DNA of 64,000 bases from Diplonema japonicum (lineage: Eukaryota; Euglenozoa; Diplonemea; Diplonemida; Diplonemidae), in NCBI GenBank assembly GCA_964019335.1, contig OZ025702.1, forward strand, positions 414,001 through 478,000, in the 5' to 3' direction. The position numbers and the translations under genes are program-made. Shown here piece after piece: positions 41,820 through 51,761 of the stretch. Each line of letters opens with the position of its first letter. The stretch's first letter is position 1. Below the pieces are notes generated by a model. It was not told where the DNA came from, did no database searches, and worked only from the letters and a program-made list of their open reading frames with translations.

Positions 41820-43248
41820 ATGTCTCTTGACGAGCTGAAGGCGACGATGAGAGAGAATGGGGTGGGAGGGGTGCTGGGGGCAAGGATCGAAGTGCAGTGG
41901 AAGGTGTTGCAAAAGACACATGTGGCGTGCCATGAGAGGGACCGGAGGGTGGGAGCCGTGAACATGAAGGTAAAGGAAAAGATACAATCACAGAGGGTGA
42001 GCAATGAGATCTACGCGTACCAGAAACAGCTGAGCGACCAAATGATCGAAGATCAGGTCGAACGGCAAAAGATAGACCAGGCACGACTGGCGCAGGCTCA
42101 GTTCGAGCACCTGGAAGAACTGGAACGGACACAGGCGCGTGTCGCCCGCCCTGACGAACAGCGGCTCCTCAACACCCGCGAGGAGCTGTGGCAGCTCAAC
42201 TTCGACGAGGCCATCCGAAGCCATGTAGATGCCGCACCTCTCACCTCCACTTCTCGCCCCACCACTGGCATCCTCTCACCCATACGCCGTCCCCGAAGGG
42301 AGCCCAGATCCCCAACCAAGGCCTTTGAGGTCCCCGTTTCCCCCGGCAAGCCGGGCCTCTCCAGACGTACCCGTCTCGCCGCCGACGGTGCCGTGCAGTC
42401 CAGGTCAGACCCGAACAGATGTGTCACGGTGTGTTTCTTTGAAAGGGAAAAAAAAAAATGTAAAACCTCAACAGAGCCCCCACCACGACCCCGCCCCGTC
42501 CGGCATCCGCGTCCTGTCCCCCCAGCGGTGGGGTGACACCACCACCGAAGGCCCTCCGCAGCGGTTGTGCGTCAAACCCGTGCATGACACACTGACACGC
42601 AGGGGCAACCCTTGCGAGATGTCCTTTGACACCCCGACGAAGGCAGCAGGCCCGAAAGGACTCGCATCGCCGTGCAACCCTAACGAGTGTCCTAGCACGC
42701 CAGATGCAGCGAGAGCGGCGAAGAGACTGTTTCAAAAGAAAAACGAGAGCAACCTGCAGAGGGGCACGGATATGTACGCAAGGGAGCTGCCGGTGCCACG
42801 GCCGGAAGTGACGGAGAGGAAGAACAAAAGGCGCATAATACTGCCAGATGAAGGGGGACAGCCGGGGTTCGAGCCAGGGTACATCGGAATCCCTAAGAAA
42901 GGCATCTCGCGGTCTGCTTCCACGCCTGCTGTGGTGGCAAATCCGAACTGCGTGAACAGCGAAGAGCAGGACGCAAGGGTCGGAAGAAGTAATGTTAAGC
43001 AGACACAAGGGGACCATGGTGTCATGCCGCCTTGGGTGGGCTCTGCCGACCCCACACCGCAACCACATCCTAACAAGCACAGAGACGAAGGCGTCATGCC
43101 GTGGGACAACAACACAAAGGTTTCCCCACACAGGAAACGCGTAAGGCCCGTTCAGCAAAACCAAGCGCAGCAGCGCTCCTCTTCGCACCGCAGAAGAACA
43201 GCCCCGAGAAATGACTGCGGCGTCATGCCGGGTGCAGCCGGTTGGTGA
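41820..43248 (+). CDS. Unknown coiled-coil protein with repeated GVMP motif, spliced
   Basis: Exons 41820-42428 and 42475-43248 join in phase 0 across a 46-bp intron (gtgtgt...caacag); 460 residues. Residues 1-130 are a charged coiled coil (IYAYQKQLSDQMIEDQ, FEHLEELERTQARV). The rest is disordered and Pro/Arg-rich with SP/TP sites. Near the C-terminus three copies of a short motif appear: DHGVMPPW, DEGVMPWD and DCGVMPGA. The ATG lies 20 bp after a T-tract plus aatag acceptor-like site (41759-41799). An upstream mini-ORF begins at 41694 but does not splice in frame. A cytoskeleton-associated role would be a guess. Confidence 0.68.
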
Positions 43249-43398
43249 GCACCGTTCCCCCTACCCTTCCCTTCCCTTCGCTCTTTTTCCCCATTTTTTT
43301 CCTTTTTTTTTCTTTTTTAATGTTTAGATCCATGTACTCACTCTGTTGTAAAAAGTATTAAGAGAGATATAAGAGTATCCCACCCACTCTGCAGGCGT

Positions 43399-45570
43399 AT
43401 GATGGTGGATGACTTCCCCAAGAAAGTCCTGTTCCTGGTCTTGGTGCTATCGAGGGTAACGGTGAGCAGCACAGGGAGCTGTTGCGAGGGCTTGGATGCT
43501 GCGTGTGTTGCGTGTGCGGCTAATATAACGGTGCCGCAGGCATGTCTGAAGATCTCTCCATGGCTAGCGGGTTGTCCTGCTCAGGACGACTGTAACAACC
43601 AACTAACTGGGTCGCCTTGTGATGCGAGCCAGCAGTGCTACGACTGGACGGGGGAGATCGATGGCATCTACGAGTGTCAATGCGTGGGCGGCCTTGTGGG
43701 CCATATGGCCAGCGGCAATGCCAAGTGCTTCTTGAACCCCTGTGACACACAAACTTGTTCGTCATTCAACGCTACCTGCACCCTAGATTGGGTGAACGGC
43801 CGCCCGACGGCCCTCTGCTCCTCTCTATACCAGCCGTGTTACCGATCTGCTGACACGCCCTGGCCTCTTAACGCTCCTCAGCCAATCCCTAGCTCTTGGA
43901 CGGGCCCCCTTGACTCTTGCAACACTTGTTCTTGCTCCAACGGAGTCTTAACATGTACCTCTAAAACGTGCCCCCCTCCCGACCGGCTGCTCTGTTCCAA
44001 TAACACTGACTGTACAGAAGATGGTTATTCTTGCAACGGTTCATTTTGCACCCCGCTTCTCTATAACTGTAAGACGCCAGCGACCGAAGGGTGGACGCAG
44101 GCGAAGAAGGATTGGTGCTGCAAAAACGGCACATGCACGCCAGCGAACCCGTGTGCGCGTGACAAGCTCTCGAGTGAGTGTGTACCGAAGGGATGCTGCA
44201 CTGCGAGCGGCGTAGCATCCTGCGCCGCTTGCATGGCTAACGTGACCATCGAACATTTCTGTCGTGACAACCCCAGTACCAAAGGGTGTCCGTTATGTGC
44301 GGGGTGCAAAGGAAACTGCAGCATCACCGAGGAGGAGGGCGTTATCCAGACGAACTGCACCAACTCCACCATGCAATGCGAAAAGCAGACTAGCCTCGAC
44401 GAGTGCGTGGGCCCCTGCCAGTGGCACCTTTCGAACCAAGTCTGTGTTGACGCAAAAACATTCTGCTCAGGATGCGAAATCGGGTGTGAGAGCAACGGGA
44501 AGTACATCGCCTGTGCTGCGTACAATGCGTGGTCAGAGTGCCCAGTGGAGCGCTCCTGCTTTGGGGTCAACCCGAGCAATATGAATGACCGATTCTGTTG
44601 TCCAGACGGGCAGTACTGCAGCACGGAATGGCATAAAGGTGGCGAGTTCGGTGTTTTTGGCGGTGTTTGCATTCCCCACTACGACCCCTGCCAGCAGCAC
44701 ACCTGCTCTGCAGGGGACACTTGCGTAACGGAATCCGGAAAACCGTCGTGCAAGCGCACCGTCCCGGAGTTTGCGTTCGACTGCCCACCAGGGCAGCGGT
44801 CCATGCCTTCGTACTCCGGCAGGAACATCAACCATACCTGCACACCAATTTTCCCTTCAAACCCTTGCAAGGATCAGTGTGCTGATGGGTACACATGCAC
44901 AGTGAGCGTGAAGGACAACCACAGAGTGGCTGCGTGCCGCAAGGACAGCTTCAACGCAAAGTGCAACACAATCCGAGCCAACCAAGGCCTTCCTGTGTGC
45001 ACATATGAATGTGAAGTCCTGTACGAGGACAACACAAGGTACGCCCATCACCCCACACACACAACTGAACAGGTGCATTGAGATCGATGGTGTGGATAAG
45101 TGCAAAGATACATTGGTGTGGCCCCCTCTAGGTGTGCAGGGCTGCACCATTGATGCAGACTGCAGGGTATTGTTTTTTTCCCCTTTTTTTCTTAAACAAC
45201 GCAATTTGACAGACGGGCGAGTACTGCACAGGGTTCACCCCCATACCGCTGTGCAACGCATCCTGCGGCAGCGTGACGGAGTATTTGCGCAACGGGTTCA
45301 GATCCTGCGAGCCCGCGCGCTTCACCTGCAGCATGGACACGCGTGCCCTGTGGACCACCGAAGAGACCAACTACTGCTGTGGGATGATGGAGGTGTGCAC
45401 AACATGTATCCCCCCCTTCACGCCACTCAGATCGGCTGCAGCGCGTACAACTGTCTCGAAGGTGACCCTGACAACTGGCATCAGGAAAAGGCGGCGTACT
45501 GCTGCTCACGGGTAGGGCTGGGTTGTTTAGTGGTATGCATTCACTGAAAAAAAAAAGGAAAAAAAAAAGG

Positions 45571-45602
<32 letters not shown>

Positions 45603-47314
45603 ATAATCCCATTTCCACAGGGATTTGACTGCACATCGAGGCGGCCATACAGCGAATGGTCGTTTAAAAAGAGAGTCCACTGCTGCAACGAAGGGGTGGG
45701 CTGCCCAGCACCTCGGTATTCATGCGAAGGGGACGAGGCAGCATGGAAACAGGAGGAGAAAGACGCGTGCTGCACATTGAAGGGAAAGGTATTCATACCC
45801 CACAACCAACAAAAAAAACCCACACACAGGGATGCCCTGCTGGGGGTTTCAAGTGCAACGAAGGGATAACAGAACCCGCGAACAAGGAATGGTGCTGCAG
45901 GACACAACAGCTTCTGTGCGAAGCGGTGGAGACATACCAGTGCAACGAGCAGTACAAGGAAAAATGGAACGCGGAAGAGAGAAAATGGTGCTGTTACAAC
46001 AGGGCAATAGGGTGCGAGGTACTACGCGGGTGGGCTTGCTTCGAGAGCGACCGAACAAAATGGTCGTTGGGCCAACAGCAGTGGTGCTGCGACACCTACG
46101 GAATGGGATGCGGCGGGCAGTTCGATGCGCTGTACTGCTCACAAGACATCCTGCAGTGGTCCAAGGATAAAAACGAAACGTGTTGTACCATCCACGGTAT
46201 GGGATGCCCGGTAGCGTGCGAGCTCCCTTCGGACCACCTCAACCATGACCAACAACAATACTGCTGTGACACGCTCGGCTCGCACTGCCAACAGCAAACC
46301 GGTTCCTCAGTATCCCTCCCGTCCACCCCACGAGGATCTTCGCGTGTACTTATCCTCCTCAAATCCAACTGGGTTCAAGTCCGATCCAAGCCGAAAATAT
46401 TCGTCTGGAAGCTCCGAGCAACCATCGCGGCCATCAACGCCGAACTGATCTCGCGATTTGAAACCATACAAATCCGCAAAGTGTATTACACCAGTTCGGG
46501 TGGAAAGCCTTTAGAATACGCGTCACTGCAACAAGAATGGGAGAAATCCCAGAACGAGGCGTGGGGTGGTTCGAAGGAGAAACAAAGCGCTGTTCTAGTA
46601 GCACCGAAGAATAGGAAATCAACCGGCCTCGCATCGACGGTATCTGGGTATTACACATCTGCACAAGATGTTATAGGTGTCGAGCTTGACATTCCGAGCG
46701 AACACTTTTCATCGTTAAGTTATTACATGAGCCAGGCGGAGGAACAACGCGGTGTTCTTGCAGGTGGCAGGCAAGGGACGGGGATGGTCATTGTCCCCGT
46801 TCGTGGTTGGGGTAGAATTGTTGACTCCTCTACAAAATCTCCAGAGGGAACTCATGAACATTCTGGCCACGATGAGGACGATTCTGACCGGGCACAGTAT
46901 TCTGTAGGACTGTTAGCCGTGCCTGTCGTTCTTGCTTGCTTGGTTCTCAGCATGTTAGTCATTTTAGTGTATTACAGAAAATATTTTTCAAACGATACTA
47001 TCGTGACCATGAATACCTTTCGGGATCTTGAGAAGAATCAAGAAAAGGGGCATAACTACATCCCGCCGCTTGTAGTGACCGCGAACCCTGATGAGGTGAC
47101 GACGCACTCTTTTTCGTACGCGGAGTCGAGCAATTTGCATAACACATTTAACGGTGGGGTTCACGAAGAATGCGGAGCGGGGGAGCCAAAGAATCCCTTG
47201 AAGTTGGAGAATTTGAAATTGCTTCAGGCTGAACTAGCTGAATCAGAGGCCGCAAGGCAGTTCGGAGATGAGTATAACTTGAGTGTTTTACCAACTCCAT
47301 TGCCTTTTCGATAA
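43399..47314 (+). CDS. Large cysteine-rich type I membrane protein with repeated WCC modules, six exons
   Basis: Exons 43399-45038, 45073-45166, 45214-45392, 45431-45511, 45621-45788 and 45830-47314, with introns of 34, 47, 38, 109 and 41 bp; about 1,215 residues. Signal peptide (KVLFLVLVLSRVTVSS), then a very Cys-rich ectodomain with many N-glycosylation sites. From about residue 225 and again in exons 3-6 a module recurs some ten times: Trp, 6-8 residues, WCC or YCC, 3-6 residues, GxGC (for example GWTQAKKDWCC, KWNAEERKWCC, KWSLGQQQWCC). A membrane span (SVGLLAVPVVLACLVLSML, about 46909-46966) and a cytoplasmic tail follow. Exon 3 needs one extra C in a C-run (45239-45242) to stay in frame. 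Reminiscent of WCC repeats in dinoflagellate surface proteins (recollection only). Confidence 0.75.
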
Positions 47315-47365
47315 GAAATGGGGTGGTCAGAAGAGCAGTTTTCTCAGAAAATAAAAGAAGAAGGG

Positions 47366-47397
<32 letters not shown>

Positions 47398-48415
47398 GTT
47401 TTGTTGTTGTGTGTTTTTTTTTTTTTTTTTCCCCCCTTTTTTTTTTCCTTCCTCCTCCCCTTCCCCTTCCCACCTAATAGGGTATTTTCTATTCAGTTAG
47501 TCTTTGCCGAAGGGTCAAAATAAAAAATTAAAAAAAAAGAATGGAGGAAAGAAAAAAAAAAGAAAAAGAAACAAAAATAGTAAATTTGTCGCTTTGAGGG
47601 GGGGGGGTGCAAAAGTAACAAAAAAAGAAATCTAGTGTCAAGTACATCCTTTCTCAACACAGTAAGAAAGAAAAAAAAAAAGGACAAGTTTATAAACATC
47701 AATTTTTTTTCTCCCTCTCCTAACCACATTGCAATTTGAACAGCGAAATAAACAAGAAAAAAAAAGACAGCAAAAAAAAATAAAAAAAGAAGAAAAAGAA
47801 AAAAAGGAGTGCCAAAAAGCCGAACGCAAGGGAGAGGGGGGGGGGGGGGGGGGGAGGGAGAATCTAACCAGTCTTAGCTACCAGAAAAAGAAAAAAGAAG
47901 GGAAAAAAAAAAAAAAAAAAAACAGCGCCAACACGGCCAAATATTTGTGGGTTTGGACACCGAACGCTCGCCTGCCCTTCAGAATCCTCTTCACCCTTTT
48001 TTTCTGAATGTCTCTTTTTTTTTTTCTCTTTTTTCCCCCCCTCCAAACGATGAACAAACTTGTTATGGTAATTATCAAATAAAGAATGCTTGGACAAGCC
48101 AACGTGCCCGCAAAAAAAGAATAATCGCTGTATTAGACAAATGATATCCTCCCCCCCCCCCCCCCCCCCTAATGATATCCCCCCCCCCTAAACTAAGAGC
48201 AACTTTTCCTGTTCTTTTTTTTATATTTTTTTTTATTTCGTGCATTACTTCCCTTTCATTACATGCCCCGCCCCTTATTTGTTTTTTCCGGAATTTTTTT
48301 TTTTACTTCTTCTTTCCCCCCTTTTTCTGGGAAAGTGGGAAAAAAAAAAAAAAAAAAAAAGAAACCAAACAATGTGAACCCCCTCCGCCGTCTCGCGGTC
48401 TCTTCTTCTTCTTTC
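47315..48415. other. Intergenic homopolymer-rich region
   Basis: No gene is supported. It includes a (tg)n microsatellite at about 47369-47398, a G-run at 47838, A-runs and C-runs (48152-48169). Confidence 0.5.
47369..47398. repeat. (TG)n microsatellite
   Basis: About 14 uninterrupted gt/tg units directly after the stop codon region of the cysteine-rich protein gene. Confidence 0.95.
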
Positions 48416-48615
48416 NNNNNNNNNNNNNNNNNNNNNNNNNNNNNNNNNNNNNNNNNNNNNNNNNNNNNNNNNNNNNNNNNNNNNNNNNNNNNNNNNNNNN
48501 NNNNNNNNNNNNNNNNNNNNNNNNNNNNNNNNNNNNNNNNNNNNNNNNNNNNNNNNNNNNNNNNNNNNNNNNNNNNNNNNNNNNNNNNNNNNNNNNNNNN
48601 NNNNNNNNNNNNNNN
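48416..48615. other. Assembly gap (200 N)
   Basis: Exactly 200 N, again a likely placeholder, lying in homopolymer-rich DNA. Confidence 0.99.
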
Positions 48616-49521
48616 AATATAAAAAAGGAAAGGAGTCCCTTTCTTTTTTTTCTGTCTTTTTTTTTTTTCTCGAAGAAAAAAAAAAAGAAGAAGGAAGAAG
48701 AAAAGAAAAATAATAATAGACAGTACGCGCCTTTAAACATGGGACAGGAATCATGGGGAGGCACGGCAGGCCAAAAAAAAAAAAAAAAAGAACACTCTCT
48801 TTCTCGAGAAAAGAAAAGAAAATCGACTACTGTCTTGTTCTGCATGATGAACTCGATGGAAGAAGAGGAGGAAAGAAAAAAAAAAAAAAAAACGAAATTT
48901 TTAACGGAAATCATATTTAGAAGAGATTAGAACTCTTGTATTGCATACCCTTCCCCAGTAACGTTGGCCAGTTTCCTTTAAAAAAAAAATGTGTCATAAG
49001 AGAAATTGAGGGCAGCAGGACCATTGTCTTCTTGGCATTGGTCTCAGATGTGTGATGGAACCTGCGCGAGTCAAAGTGAGGGGGAATGGTGCATAAAGAT
49101 TCCCTTTCATGGGTTGGCATATTATTAGCAGCACAATGGGTGTCCAGTTTTTTTTTTTTTTTTTTTTTTTTTTATTCCCAGCAAAATAATGGCGGAGAGG
49201 GCAGGGGTGTAGGACCTTCCCTCAACTTAGTTTTTCTTTCTTTTTTTTTTTTTTTTTTTTCTTGGAAGAGAATCATTGGTATTCCTTCAAAAAATAGGGG
49301 GGGAAGGGTAGACCCCTTTTCCCCTTTTAAAGCGTTTTTTTTTTTCCCCTGTGTAATGATTTTCTTTTCTTCCCTTTACCCAGAGTGGTTGGAAGACAAA
49401 GAATATATTGAAAAGGCTTCAGTGGGTCTGGTGCATCTGTATGTACTGAAAACTTTTTTTTTTAAAAGATTTTAAAAAGCGAGTGTTGTTCCCCTCCAAA
49501 GGAAGTACCCTTTCATTACCT

Positions 49522-49562
<41 letters not shown>

Positions 49563-49973
49563 CCCTGAGAAGAAGAAAGGGGGAAAGGAATGGAAAGAAA
49601 AAGAACAGGGTGGATGATGAGAGGCATACTCTCGTGGTCCCTCTCTCCTTTTCTTTTTATTCTCTTTTGCCCCCCCGTGTAGGGAAGGGGAAAAAAATGA
49701 AGAACCCCCCCTTTTTTTTCTTTTTTGTACTAAAGTCTTTTTTTTTTCCCCCCTAAAAAGAAGCATTCACGGAAGGAATGGAAGAAGAACAAATGAGCCG
49801 GAACCAATGAAAGAAAAAGAAAATGGGGGGAGGGGTTAAGTATTGGGATACCGGGAGTTTTAAAAGGCCCCCAGGTGACATACCTTTCCCTTCCTCCCCT
49901 TTTTTTTAAAAAACTCTGTTGTTGGAGTATATTCGTCCAACCCCCTTCCTGTGGTTTCTTTTCCCCTCGCCCT

Positions 49974-50013
<40 letters not shown>

Positions 50014-50537
50014 AATCGGTGTTGTGTGTTAACTGGTTTCTACCAAACACATCCAAAAGCAACTACTTTTTTTTTTTTTTTTTTTTTCCACCTCCCGTTC
50101 TTACCTTCTCCCCCCCTTCAGTTTTTTTTTTTTTTTTTTCGTGAGCACCAGAGGGCCACCTCTTTTAAAAAAGAAAAAAAAGGAAAAGGGGGGAAAAAAA
50201 CAAAAAAAAAAAAACAAAAAGTTATTTTTGCACTGTTTTTTTTCGAGCCACCAACATACAAAACCTTTTTCAGAGGTACAAAAAAAAAAAAAAAAGAAGA
50301 ACCCCCTTAAGAAAAGTACTGCCATCTAAACAAAAAAAGGGGAACGTTTGGCCAGCGTGTTTCGGGTTTTTTATTTAAAAAGAAAAGACTTCTCCAGTTT
50401 TTTTTTTCTTTACCCTGACATCGTAAAACCAAAACAACGGCCAGTTCCTTTCTTTTTTTTTCCCCCCCCTTAATTTTCTTTTTAATTTTCTTTTCGTCTG
50501 TGCAACTCTTTTTTTGGGTTGGTCCGATCTCGCCCCC
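48616..50537. other. Intergenic region upstream of the retrotransposon
   Basis: No gene is supported. T-runs at 49150, 49523, 49977 and 50066; A-runs near 48776 and 50280. A short frame near 49380-49450 (EWLEDKEYIEKASVGLVHLYV) has a protein-like look but is isolated. The true 5' end of the retrotransposon could not be placed; it probably lies between about 50400 and 50538. Confidence 0.4.
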
Positions 50538-51761
50538 ATGGCAAGACAGGCGGAAACCATCAAGAAGAAGTGCACGACGCTGGTGCATCTCACGCTACAC
50601 AAGAAGTCCTCGTTGGATGAGGCCAACAAAATGTTCACCACCTGGGTTGGAGGTAAGGACTTCGACCTCTCCAGGCCGAGGGTATACCCGGAGTGCGCGA
50701 AGACCACGGTCTGTGTGGCATCCAACAGAGCACCGGAGCTACTAGGTAGGAGTGGCAAGGACGGGATCACCGCAAGGCTGCCGATGGATGAGACCTCTGA
50801 CAGCGTGGTGTGGCTGAAGAAGGGTATGACACTCGAGATGGCCGTCTCGGTGGCACAGAAGTACCAGCAATACGCTGGGGTTGCGGTGGACCAGCGACAG
50901 CGGGTTGGTATTCGTGTGGCGCCGGGTACAGCGGAGAACGAACTCCGGAAGAACCTCGAAGCCAAGGGTCTAGCGACACCGCAGACGGAGGCTTGGTATC
51001 TGGAGAAGGTGCCACGCGACATGAGACCAACAGAGCTCAAGATGATGTTGGCTGCATGGGGGTGGACGGTCGAGGTGACTCGGTCATCCCTAAGAGGGTC
51101 GACCAAAAGGTGGATGCTGCTAGCACAGAAGGAGCCACCCGGGTTCGAGGTGCCGCTGTTCGGTGGGATCGGACTGCTAAGGAAGAAGAACGAGCGCCGA
51201 GTGGACGCCAAGATGGAGGAGACCGACGCGGAGAAGGGCGACGTGACATCGAAGACTGTGGTAAACCAAAGACCGAAAAAGACGGCTGGGGCGAAGGCGA
51301 AGAACCCGAATGCGAGAGACCCGAAGGCGAAAAACCCAAAGGCGAAAAACCCGAAGGCGAAGAAGGAAGGTGTAGGGATCGGCGGGACTGTGACGTTCCA
51401 AGGTGGCACGACGAGCGCCTGGAAACCCCAACAACCTTCGTTGTCGTCCCCGCAGCCTACACCACCGAACTGGGCGGACATGGTGAACGGCATCATCGCA
51501 GAGGCACTGAAACCCATCGTCCAACAGATCCAGCAACTGCAGCAGGCCGTACAGCAGGTTACCGCTACCAAGAAACCAGAACCGACCCCGCCCACCCAAG
51601 ACCCGCTTGGAGCTACCGATGTGGTACAAAGGTTGATCGCGCAGGCAATGGCGCCTATGGTGCAACAGCTAGGCGCAACTCAACAACTTCTACAACAACA
51701 TCAACAAAAACAACAACATCAGAAGTGTGCAACAGGGAAGAGCACACATCGCCAAAGATGA
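50538..51761 (+). CDS. LINE ORF1 protein (RNA-binding candidate)
   Basis: 407 residues from the ATG at 50538. The first 230 residues look globular (VAQKYQQYAGVAVDQRQRV, LGRSGKDGITARL). A basic tandem stretch follows near 255-275 built on NPKAK/DPKAK units (15-bp DNA repeats at about 51300-51362), then a Gln-rich coiled coil (about 325-405, VQQIQQLQQAVQQV). ORF1 proteins of LINEs bind RNA and act as chaperones; the basic repeat and coiled coil fit that, but no zinc knuckle or RRM is visible. The stop codon overlaps the ORF2 start. Confidence 0.75.
   Translation: MARQAETIKKKCTTLVHLTLHKKSSLDEANKMFTTWVGGKDFDLSRPRVYPECAKTTVCVASNRAPELLGRSGKDGITARLPMDETSDSVVWLKKGMTLEMAVSVAQKYQQYAGVAVDQRQRVGIRVAPGTAENELRKNLEAKGLATPQTEAWYLEKVPRDMRPTELKMMLAAWGWTVEVTRSSLRGSTKRWMLLAQKEPPGFEVPLFGGIGLLRKKNERRVDAKMEETDAEKGDVTSKTVVNQRPKKTAGAKAKNPNARDPKAKNPKAKNPKAKKEGVGIGGTVTFQGGTTSAWKPQQPSLSSPQPTPPNWADMVNGIIAEALKPIVQQIQQLQQAVQQVTATKKPEPTPPTQDPLGATDVVQRLIAQAMAPMVQQLGATQQLLQQHQQKQQHQKCATGKSTHRQR

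Noticed and set aside
49380-49450. Protein-like stretch EWLEDKEYIEKASVG
   Set aside because: Isolated, under 30 codons between homopolymers, and no splice partners that extend it convincingly.
50375-51665. Minus-strand frames of up to 406 codons opposite the LINE
   Set aside because: Mirror of GC-rich ORF1; composition-driven, no motif.
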